Part shown: piece after piece, positions 52,022 through 58,625 of the stretch
Numbering within the stretch: the first letter of the stretch is position 1
Layout: the number at the start of each line of letters is the position of its first letter
From: CBDCRK01 sp965220955
Lineage (GTDB): Bacteria; Desulfobacterota; Binatia; Bin18; CBDCRK01
DNA length: 64,000 bases
NCBI GenBank assembly: GCA_965220955.1
Contig: CBDCRK010000032.1
Coordinates: 248,001-312,000 of the forward strand
Direction of reading: 5' to 3'
The notes under the pieces: model-generated
Databases searched by the model: none
What the model was told of the DNA's origin: nothing
What the model saw: only the letters and a program-made list of their open reading frames with translations
Made by a program: the position numbers and the translations under genes

Positions 52022-52765
52022 TTATCGCGTGACCTCTTGCTCTCGCATTTGCAGGTAGAGGTCCTGCACTGCGCTACAGAGGTCAAGGGCAAAGCGGTTC
52101 ACGTCCTCGAACACTTCTAGATTGAGAGAGCGCTCATTGACTACCTGGCCGGCTGTGGTACTGCTTTGTATCGCGAGCTGCTCGGTTGACGAAAGGAAAT
52201 ATTTCATTGGATCCATTGCCCCGTCTACAGCCGACCCGAGTGCATCACGGACTGTTGACGGGCCGAAGAAGGGCAGCACTAGGTAAGGACCTGGCCTAAC
52301 ACCATAGCGACCCAGGGTTTGGCCGAAGTCCTCGTTACTCTCTTCAATATCAAACCAGCTCCCGGCTACGTCGAAGAAACCCACGCCTCCCAGTGTGGTA
52401 TTGAGGACAAAACGGCTCGCTTCACGGCTGGCTCCGGCTAATTTAAGCTGGAAGAGGTTGTTGGCAAAACGTGGCACCACTCCCAAGTTGTGAAAAAAGC
52501 GATCAAGGCCACGCTGCGCCTTATTAGGAAGAATCCGATCGTACGCGGTTGCGACCGGTCTCAGCATGTGCTCATCAAGCCAGAAGTTAAAATCGCACAT
52601 TTTCTCGTTAAACGACTCGAGGCGAGACGGGCGGTATGCCTCTGTGGTATCTTCCAGTGATTCTTCTGCCCGCAGCCATTCTTCGGCCTCGGCCGGGACA
52701 ATCGGAGCTACCGGTCTAAATCCAAGGATACCTATTAGGATTGTTAAAATTATTCTAATAATCAC
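52022..52765 (-). CDS. mlaA: MlaA/VacJ-like outer-membrane lipid-transport protein
   Basis: MlaA forms a channel in the outer-membrane inner leaflet that passes lipids to or from MlaC. The 247 residues have an N-terminal hydrophobic segment (about 2-22) and the family core: DFNFWLDEHMLRPVATAYDR, RGLDRFFHNLGVVPRFANNL, FVLNTTLGGVGFFDVA, DFGQTLGRYGVRPGPYLVLP, GPSTVRDALG. No lipobox cysteine is visible after the signal, so it is probably not a lipoprotein, unlike E. coli MlaA. The start is GTG 52765. It is the first gene of the operon mlaA-hpnM-hpnN-ppd(alpha)-ppd(beta)-VOC-phnW-pntC. Confidence 0.92.
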   Translation of the reverse strand: MIIRIILTILIGILGFRPVAPIVPAEAEEWLRAEESLEDTTEAYRPSRLESFNEKMCDFNFWLDEHMLRPVATAYDRILPNKAQRGLDRFFHNLGVVPRFANNLFQLKLAGASREASRFVLNTTLGGVGFFDVAGSWFDIEESNEDFGQTLGRYGVRPGPYLVLPFFGPSTVRDALGSAVDGAMDPMKYFLSSTEQLAIQSSTTAGQVVNERSLNLEVFEDVNRFALDLCSAVQDLYLQMREQEVTR

Positions 52766-52795
52766 TTCTAGGACACCTTTCGCCTACTGTCAGGC

Positions 52796-52857
52796 TTAAC
52801 TCAGCCTGTTTAACTCAGCTTGGCGAGGTTGAACACTGTTGAACACTGTTGAACACT
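52796..52857. promoter_or_regulatory. direct repeats upstream of the mlaA operon
   Basis: Two sets of direct repeats sit in the 110 bp between the MaoC-like gene and mlaA. TTAACTCAGC occurs at 52796-52805 and 52810-52819. The decamer GTTGAACACT occurs three times without spacing (52828-52837, 52838-52847, 52848-52857). The decamer spacing of one helical turn would put repeated sites on one face of the DNA. This is the only non-coding stretch before the eight-gene minus-strand operon, so an operator role is plausible, though simple slippage repeats are also possible. Confidence 0.5.
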
Positions 52858-52875
52858 AAGGTTAGTAGACAAGAA

Positions 52876-53298
52876 TTATGCTGCCCTTGTGGGAAGGGCA
52901 ACGGTAGCCGTGCCGATTACCCAGCGTTCGCCCTCATCATTTTCCATCCACAAGTCACACTCAGCTGCGTGACTCTCGACATCTTTTTGCGTGATCGCAC
53001 CTCGTAGATGGATATTGCGGTCCGGGAGGACCGGGCTGCGAAAAGTGGTCCCTATCCGTTTGATCTCTGCTCCCGGATTCCAATCACTAATCATTTTGAC
53101 CAACAAACCCATGCTCATCACCCCAGGGGCGATCATCCCTGGCAGACCTTCTTTCCTAGCACCTTCGTCGTCAGTAAAACGGGGGGCATCCATATTGGCC
53201 GTCCGGGCATACTGCCGTACCTGATCTTTAGAGAGATACATGTCCACGGAGGTGATCTCATCGCCTTCTTCAATATCCTCAAAGTAGATGATGCTCAT
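52876..53298 (-). CDS. MaoC-like hot-dog protein, hydratase histidine missing
   Basis: A 140-residue hot-dog-fold protein: YFEDIEEGDEITSVDMYLSK, YARTANMDAPRFTDDEGARK, GMIAPGVMSMGLL, GTTFRSPVLPDR. MaoC hydratases use a D-x4-H pair in which the histidine sits in a G-x-(I/V)-AHG motif; here the segment is GMIAPG, so the histidine is replaced by proline. It may be a non-catalytic or altered partner of the second MaoC-like gene upstream. The pair recalls heterodimeric MaoC enoyl-CoA hydratases, where only one subunit is active. It is the last gene of the acyl-CoA cluster. Confidence 0.82.
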   Translation of the reverse strand: MSIIYFEDIEEGDEITSVDMYLSKDQVRQYARTANMDAPRFTDDEGARKEGLPGMIAPGVMSMGLLVKMISDWNPGAEIKRIGTTFRSPVLPDRNIHLRGAITQKDVESHAAECDLWMENDEGERWVIGTATVALPTRAA

Positions 53299-53396
53299 GC
53301 TTCAGTCTCCCACAGATTGCAATCTTCCTCAGGGCATAGGCTTGGAAATCTAGCTTTTCTTTTCCATCTCCTACGAAGCGTAAGGCTCGTTTCGAT

Positions 53397-53840
53397 CTAC
53401 CGTTGCATGAGCCGATGATCAATCACCGCGACCCTCTCGCCCCGTTGATTGGTGAGCACGTTGCGCAGCACAATGAAATACATGCTGCCACTACGGCCGG
53501 TCTTCTCATAGATGTCATCCACACTGCTTACTATGGTGAGGGTATCTCCTGGGCGAATAGGGGCATACAGTTCCGCATCACGCCCAGCATCGAACCCCAC
53601 CTTGCCAAAACGTGGCAGGTTGTCCGGGGAGAAGTGCTTGCCACGAAATTTGGTGCAGAAGGTTGGTGGAGCAACCAGACCGCCAAAAGGTCCCTTATTG
53701 GCTGCCTCTTCATTGGTATAAAGAGGATTGGTTTCTCCCAGGGCAACGGCGAACTCTAGGATTTCCTCTTTAGTTACCGGCTCAAAGGTAGTCTTGTCGA
53801 AGACCTGTCCCAAAATACTGCGATCAAAATCAAGAGCCAT
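53397..53840 (-). CDS. MaoC N-terminal-domain (FAS1_DH-like) protein
   Basis: The 147-residue protein begins MALDFDRSILGQVFDKTTFE and has ETNPLYTNEEAANKGPFGGL, then VAPPTF, the pattern of the MaoC dehydratase N-domain family seen in hydroxyacyl-ACP dehydratase HadA-like proteins. C-terminal strands are VSSVDDIYEKTGRSGSMYF and ERVAVIDHRLMQR. The family subunit usually binds substrate while a partner supplies the catalytic D/H pair. Together with the preceding MaoC-like gene, DUF35 and thiolase-like genes, it belongs to an acyl-CoA side-chain-degradation type set. Confidence 0.85.
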   Translation of the reverse strand: MALDFDRSILGQVFDKTTFEPVTKEEILEFAVALGETNPLYTNEEAANKGPFGGLVAPPTFCTKFRGKHFSPDNLPRFGKVGFDAGRDAELYAPIRPGDTLTIVSSVDDIYEKTGRSGSMYFIVLRNVLTNQRGERVAVIDHRLMQR

Positions 53841-53868
53841 ATTTCAATCTCCTACGGAGCAAAGTGGT

Positions 53869-54534
53869 CTAAGGTCCATTACGACCCGGAGCTCGCTGCC
53901 GGAAGTCTATGGGACGGTAAGCTCCTCTATACAGTTCCTCGACCAGATCGTCTATAGTTTGAATATTGCGCGCGAATTCGGTAGCACAGATACCCACAAA
54001 GCTTACCAGGTGTGAGTCGCTACCGCCGTAGGCGCGATAGCCATAACGTTGGATAAGCTCTTCTACCCGTTCGTTCTCTCCCTTTTTACTCCCGCCGTTT
54101 AGGGCCTCAACCCCAACCACGTTTTCAAGTGGTCCTTTCTTCTCGTAATGTTCCATGAGCCCAATGGTGGGCCGACCCGGGTGGCAGGGTAGGGCAATGC
54201 CGCCCATACGCGCCACTTCGGCGATTAACTCTTGGGCATTGAGGCGCACATTGCTGAAGTCGAAGCGCCTGATCATGTCATCATTGACACCATAGACGAG
54301 CACATGCCCATAGTCGGTCTCAACCTCCGATCCCTTCAGAATGAGTAGGCCATATTTGTCTTCAAGGTGCCGATAGTCGCTTTGGTTGTCAAATTGGCGG
54401 TGCTCGGTGAGCACCAGCCCCTCCAGGGGCCGCTCATGCCGTTTGCGGGCGAGCCACTTGAGGTATGCTTCTACGGGCGCCCGGCTGTCGTCTGAAAGCT
54501 CGGAGTGAAGATGAAGATCAATAATTCTGGCCAT
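53869..54534 (-). CDS. PHP-domain metal-dependent phosphoesterase
   Basis: This 221-residue protein has the PHP metal motifs: IIDLHLHSELSDDSR (4-18; HxH), LVLTEHRQFD (about 40-49), GSEVETDYGHVLVYG (E and H, about 68-82), LPCHPGRPT (H, about 116-124) and the final GGSDSHLVSF (DxH). It lacks polymerase or histidinol-phosphatase-specific features, so it is one of the general PHP phosphoesterases with unknown substrate. It lies 28 bp from the MaoC-N gene on the same strand, in the middle of the acyl-CoA cluster. Confidence 0.88.
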   Translation of the reverse strand: MARIIDLHLHSELSDDSRAPVEAYLKWLARKRHERPLEGLVLTEHRQFDNQSDYRHLEDKYGLLILKGSEVETDYGHVLVYGVNDDMIRRFDFSNVRLNAQELIAEVARMGGIALPCHPGRPTIGLMEHYEKKGPLENVVGVEALNGGSKKGENERVEELIQRYGYRAYGGSDSHLVSFVGICATEFARNIQTIDDLVEELYRGAYRPIDFRQRAPGRNGP

Positions 54535-54740
54535 CAGGTATCCTTAATGTAAGCGTTCAGTGGTCAGCCTCGGACCTAAGAGCTAGGAGCTTGTGGCTTG
54601 TAGCAGGAGCTATACGCCATAGAGCGAACAAGGTAAGCGAGCTATATTGCTATATGCCAATAGCCGAAAGCTGACTGCTGATGGCTAAGTGCTTAATATA
54701 GTGCCAGATCTATGCGGCTGTGGCAACTATTGCCTACAGC

Positions 54741-55160
54741 TCAAGCGGTCGGCCTGAACAGTGGGACGCTGATCTCGGGGGTGGCATCCTCGAAGGTCAC
54801 CTCCACTGGCATGCCGATCTTCACCTCTTCGGGCTTACAGCCTACAATATTGGTGAGCATCCGTATTCCTTCGTCTAGCTCAACATACGCCATAATATAG
54901 GGCAGGTTCTCGCGAAATCCTGCAGATTGGTTCTGGTAGGTGACAGTGAAGGTGTAGACTTTTCCCTTGCCATTGCTCTTGACCCATTCGGTTTGATCGG
55001 AGAGGCAGGTTGGGCACAGCACCCGAGTGTAATAGCGTAGCGTCCCGCAGCTCTTACACTTTTGGACATACAGCTCGTGTCGTGCGCAGGCCTCCCAGAA
55101 GGGGCGGTTTTCCTGATCAAGACGGGGCAAAGGTTTTTTGTATTTTCTTTCTTCGGCCAT
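54741..55160 (-). CDS. DUF35 zinc-ribbon/OB-fold acyl-CoA-associated protein
   Basis: The 139-residue protein has the DUF35 plan. An N-terminal helix (PLPRLDQENRPFWEACARHE) is followed by a rubredoxin-like zinc ribbon, YVQKCKSCGTLRYYTRVLCP, then TCLSDQTEW (CxxC...CxxC), and an OB-fold (GKGKVYTFTVTYQNQSAGF, PYIMAYVELDEGIRM). DUF35 proteins form complexes with thiolase-like enzymes (for example ChsH2 with Ltp2) or act with MaoC subunits. Its gene follows the thiolase-like gene by 15 bp on the same strand, supporting such a complex. Confidence 0.93.
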   Translation of the reverse strand: MAEERKYKKPLPRLDQENRPFWEACARHELYVQKCKSCGTLRYYTRVLCPTCLSDQTEWVKSNGKGKVYTFTVTYQNQSAGFRENLPYIMAYVELDEGIRMLTNIVGCKPEEVKIGMPVEVTFEDATPEISVPLFRPTA

Positions 55161-55175
55161 ATCCGTTCTCCTTGG

Positions 55176-56318
55176 CTAGGTCCCAAGAACCAGTGTGGCG
55201 CCGCTGTGTCGCAGCCCCAGCACCCCACCGGTGCCATGACAGAGCGCCATCTGGCAATCTTTGACCTGTCTCTCTCCACACTCACCGCGCAACTGTTTGG
55301 TGGCTTCGATAACCAGGAAAATACCGCGCATGCCCGGGTGATTGGAAGAAAGGCCGCCGCCATCGGTGTTAATGGGCAGCTCACCACCAAGTCCGATGCG
55401 GCCGTTTTGCACAAACGCACCGCCTTCGCCTTTCTTACAGAACCCCAAACTCTCCAGAGTTATGAGCACAGTAATCGTAAAAGAGTCATAGATCATAGAC
55501 ATGTCTATATCTTTGTGGGTAACCCCAGCCATAGTCATGGCCCGAGGGCCGGATTGCTTGGCGGCGGCGTCGGTGAGATCACGCATGCCAGCACTAGTAT
55601 GGTAGCAGGCTTCTGCTCCACCCAAGATATATACCGGCTTTTTCTTCAGATCCCGCGCTCGCTCTGTTGACGTGACCACTAGAGCGCCACCGCCATCGCT
55701 GATCATACAGCAGTCCAGGAGGTGGAGCGGCGAGGATACCATACGCGAAGCGAGTACGTCCTCTGCGGTGATAGGATCGTGAAACTTGGCTGCCGAGTTC
55801 ATAGTGGCATGGCGCCGAGTCGTAACGGCAATCTCAGCCAACTGCTCACTGGTGGTGCCAAACTCGTGCATATGACGCTGAGCCGCAAGTGCATAGGCTC
55901 CCACGGTTGTGGGGCCATACATTGTCTCAAACTGATCCGGCGGATCACCGCCCAGACCTCCGCCGGTGCCTATAGCGAAACGATCTGAAGACGCAGTGCT
56001 ACCGTAAAGGATCAGAGCAATGTTACATAGGCCCGCGCTGATTGCCGCGGCTGCGTGGATGGTATGAGCAACAAAAGAGGAGCCGCCGATTGAAGTGGAG
56101 TCCAGGTAATTAGGATTTAGGTTGAGATGCTCGGCTAGGGAAACAACTCCCATGGCTCCTACGCCAGAAGTAAAGAGTCCGTCAACGTCCTTCAGGGTTA
56201 GACCCGCATCTTCTAGCGCGCCACGAGCGCTTTCGGTCATAATCTGATACTGGGTCTTATTTGGTGCCCAGCGGGTGGGATGCTCGTATACGCCAACAAG
56301 AGCTGCTTTTCCTTTCAT
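55176..56318 (-). CDS. thiolase-like (SCP2/Ltp2-type) protein
   Basis: The 380-residue thiolase fold begins KAALVGVYEHPTRWAPNKTQ and has HLNLNPNYLDSTSIGGSSFV (about 64-83), AEIAVTTRRHATMN, LDCCMISDGGGALVVTSTER, and a C-terminal LCHGTGGVLGLRHSGATLVL. In condensing and degradative thiolases the SS(G/C) position holds the nucleophilic cysteine; here the equivalent loop is GGSSF, without cysteine. That is the pattern of Ltp2-like aldolases, which split beta-hydroxyacyl-CoA by retro-aldol cleavage together with a DUF35 partner. The neighbouring DUF35 gene and MaoC-like pair fit this reading, but the substrate is unknown. Confidence 0.88.
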   Translation of the reverse strand: MKGKAALVGVYEHPTRWAPNKTQYQIMTESARGALEDAGLTLKDVDGLFTSGVGAMGVVSLAEHLNLNPNYLDSTSIGGSSFVAHTIHAAAAISAGLCNIALILYGSTASSDRFAIGTGGGLGGDPPDQFETMYGPTTVGAYALAAQRHMHEFGTTSEQLAEIAVTTRRHATMNSAAKFHDPITAEDVLASRMVSSPLHLLDCCMISDGGGALVVTSTERARDLKKKPVYILGGAEACYHTSAGMRDLTDAAAKQSGPRAMTMAGVTHKDIDMSMIYDSFTITVLITLESLGFCKKGEGGAFVQNGRIGLGGELPINTDGGGLSSNHPGMRGIFLVIEATKQLRGECGERQVKDCQMALCHGTGGVLGLRHSGATLVLGT

Positions 56319-56332
56319 GGTGTTCCTCTCTC

Positions 56333-57130
56333 TTATGTCACAAACTTCTCGATTAATTCACAGAGTTCCTTGGGCTTTTCCAACGGGACGGCATGCCCGG
56401 CCTCAGGGACAACTTCGAGCTTGGCCCCGGATATACCGTTGCGGAGTTGTTCACCTAGCGCCACTGGTGTTACTACGTCGTCCTGGCCGCATACTACAAG
56501 CGTGGGCTTACGAATTTCTCCCAGACGAGGGGTGATATCAACCTCCGAACAGGCCACCAAGTCAAAGTAGCGTACCCGCGGGTCGGTTTTGATCTGTTCC
56601 ATCCAGCCTTCCTGAACAATGTTCATGGGGGTGGTGGGTGAAAAAGCGTCTTTGGTAAAAGGTTGCGGCGCACGACCCGTCATAACCTGCTTCCAGATAT
56701 CTATCCGGTCTGAGGGAAGGGTGAACTTAGCTGCTGTAGCTACCAAGATCAGGGCCTCGACCTGGTCCGCATGACGTAGAGCAAAGTCCATGGCGATGGC
56801 TCCACCCATAGAATGTCCGACGAGTACTGCGGGTCGCAGCCTGAGCTGCTGTGCAAGGGCGTATAGGCAGTCACTATAAGCTGGGATGCTTTTTAGACTC
56901 TCGGTTCCGCTGGAGCGGCCATGGCTGGGAAAATCAAAGGCAAGGGGGCTATGGTTGGCGGCAAGAAGATCAAGGAGCTTGTGCCCATAATGACCATTGC
57001 CGCCGGCACCGTGGATATAAATAAGCAGCTTGCCCTTACTGAGATCCGGTACCACGTCTGGCAGCGTAGTATGCCCGGTATGGAAGTAGTGGATCGCGTA
57101 GCCGTTTACATCAACATATTTTGTCGGCAT
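56333..57130 (-). CDS. alpha/beta hydrolase
   Basis: The 265-residue protein has a classical alpha/beta-hydrolase core: oxyanion region LLIYIHGAGGNGHYGHKL (about 35-52), nucleophile elbow LVGHSMGGAIAMDFA (GHSMG serine, about 108), acid in VVCGQDDVVTP (about 216) and histidine in PEAGHAVPLEKP (about 243). No signal peptide. Relatives include 2-hydroxymuconic semialdehyde hydrolase-like and C-C bond hydrolases and haloperoxidase-like esterases. It is the first gene of the minus-strand acyl-CoA cluster, 14 bp before the thiolase-like gene, so a substrate feeding acyl-CoA cleavage is likely. Confidence 0.9.
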   Translation of the reverse strand: MPTKYVDVNGYAIHYFHTGHTTLPDVVPDLSKGKLLIYIHGAGGNGHYGHKLLDLLAANHSPLAFDFPSHGRSSGTESLKSIPAYSDCLYALAQQLRLRPAVLVGHSMGGAIAMDFALRHADQVEALILVATAAKFTLPSDRIDIWKQVMTGRAPQPFTKDAFSPTTPMNIVQEGWMEQIKTDPRVRYFDLVACSEVDITPRLGEIRKPTLVVCGQDDVVTPVALGEQLRNGISGAKLEVVPEAGHAVPLEKPKELCELIEKFVT

Positions 57131-57230
57131 GGTTCCCCCGCAGAAAACAAAGCTTCCCTTTGACTAATGGGCGAGGGTACTTTTGTCAAGGGATGATTTG
57201 CCAGGATGAGGAAAATCCCTGAAAGGCTAT

Positions 57231-58625
57231 CTAGCGGAGGTAGTAGAGGAAAAGGGTGAGGAAGCCAAGAAAGGAAAGAAAGCCACAGATGTCGGTACAG
57301 GCGGTAACAAAGACGTTGGAAGCAACAGCAGGATCAATTCCCAGCCAACGCAGGGTAAGCGGGATTATACTGCCTACCAGCGCAGCCACCAGAAGGTTGG
57401 CCATCAGCGCTAGCCCCAGCACTAAGCCGAGAAGTGGCTGTCCTTCCCATAGATAAGCCACCACTCCGGCCGCACAGCCGAGCACAACACATTGCCAAAG
57501 GCGACAGTCAGCTCTTTGAGTAGGACTTGACGTGCATGAATGAGACTCACCTCTCCTAGTGCCAGTCCGCGAACAATGACAGTGAGGGTCTGCACCCCAG
57601 CATTCCCTCCCTGGGCAGCGACTATAGTCATAAAGGCAGCAGCGATTGCTACACTCTGGATAGTTCCCCCAAAGAAAGCAATGACGCCAGCGCTCAGTGT
57701 AGTGGTAATTAGGTTTAGCCCCAGCCAGGGTAGTCGCCGTCGAATTGTGCGCAAGGGCGAGTCAAGAGCAGGCTCTTCCTGTCCCAAGCCAGCAAGTTTA
57801 TAAAAATCCTCGGTGGCTTCTTCCTCAAGCACATCCACCACATCATCAACAGTGATGCGGCCGAGGAGAGTTCCACGGCTATCGATCACCGGTAGGGAAA
57901 CCAAGTCATATTTTTTAAAAAGCTGGGCTACCTCTTCCTGGTCAGTTTTCGCCGCCACGGAGACTACCTGCTGGTCCATGACTGTGTCTACCTGTTCTCC
58001 TGTGCGGGCCAGGATAAGCTTGCGCAAGGGAAGAACCCCAACCAGGTGGCGGTGATGATCCACAATAAAGGTGATGATCCACAATAAAAATGTTATGGAT
58101 GTCCTCTACTTCTTTGGCCCGACCCCGTACAATCTCGATTGCCTGCTCCACTGTGGTCCCTTCAGGGACTGCCATATACTCAGTTTGCATGATGCCGCCG
58201 GCGGTGTCCGTGGGATAGAGCAGGAGTTGTTGTATCTCCGCCGAGAGCGGTTTAGAGACACGCTCGAGAAGGGCTTGTATACGCTCCTGGGGGAGAGAGC
58301 CAAGCAAGTCGACAGCATCGTCTGAGTCAAGCCTCTCAAGAATCTGTTGGAGGTATGTCTCAGGTAGATCCTGGACAATCTCCCGGCGGGTGATCCGTGA
58401 GACCAGGCTTAGGACCTGCGGAGCCGCATCGGTGGCGAGAAAGCTAAAGACTTTGCTCTTGACCTCAGCTTCCTCAAGCGCATTGATCAGCTCTGCTATA
58501 TCTGCCAGGTGCAAGGTTGCCACCCCCTTCTGCACTTCCTTCTCCCTGCCCATTTCGGCCAGGATGACCAGGGTTTCGAGGGTAATCTCTTGCGGAATGG
58601 TAGTCGGTTGAGGTTCGCCGTTCAC
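57231..58625 (-). pseudogene. mgtE: magnesium transporter MgtE, two frameshifts
   Basis: Three frames together encode a complete MgtE of about 455 residues. Segment 1 (58625 to about 58070) is the N-domain with ITLETLVILAEMGREKEVQK and the start of the CBS pair (GGIMQTEYMAVPEG). Segment 2 continues at VDHHRHLVGVLPLRKLILAR, finishes the CBS pair (SLPVIDSRGTLLGRITVDDV) and enters the membrane domain (FMTIVAAQGGNAGVQTLTVI). Segment 3 (57485-57231) is the last helices. The first shift is caused by a 19-bp tandem duplication (58051-58088). The second is one missing base near 57487 (LKELTVAFGNV to LGCAAGVVAYLW). MgtE is a Mg2+ channel gated by its CBS domains; as written it would not be made. Confidence 0.88.
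58051..58088. repeat. 19-bp tandem duplication breaking mgtE
   Basis: GGTGATGATCCACAATAAA occurs twice head to tail (58051-58069 and 58070-58088). With only one copy, the minus strand reads HNIFIVDHHRHLVGVL, which restores the CBS-domain frame of MgtE. Because 19 is not a multiple of three, the duplication causes the frameshift. Confidence 0.9.

Noticed and set aside
52828..52857. Decamer repeats as a CRISPR or plasmid-type iteron origin
   Set aside because: Only three copies, no spacers, no Rep gene; an operator or slippage repeat explains it better.
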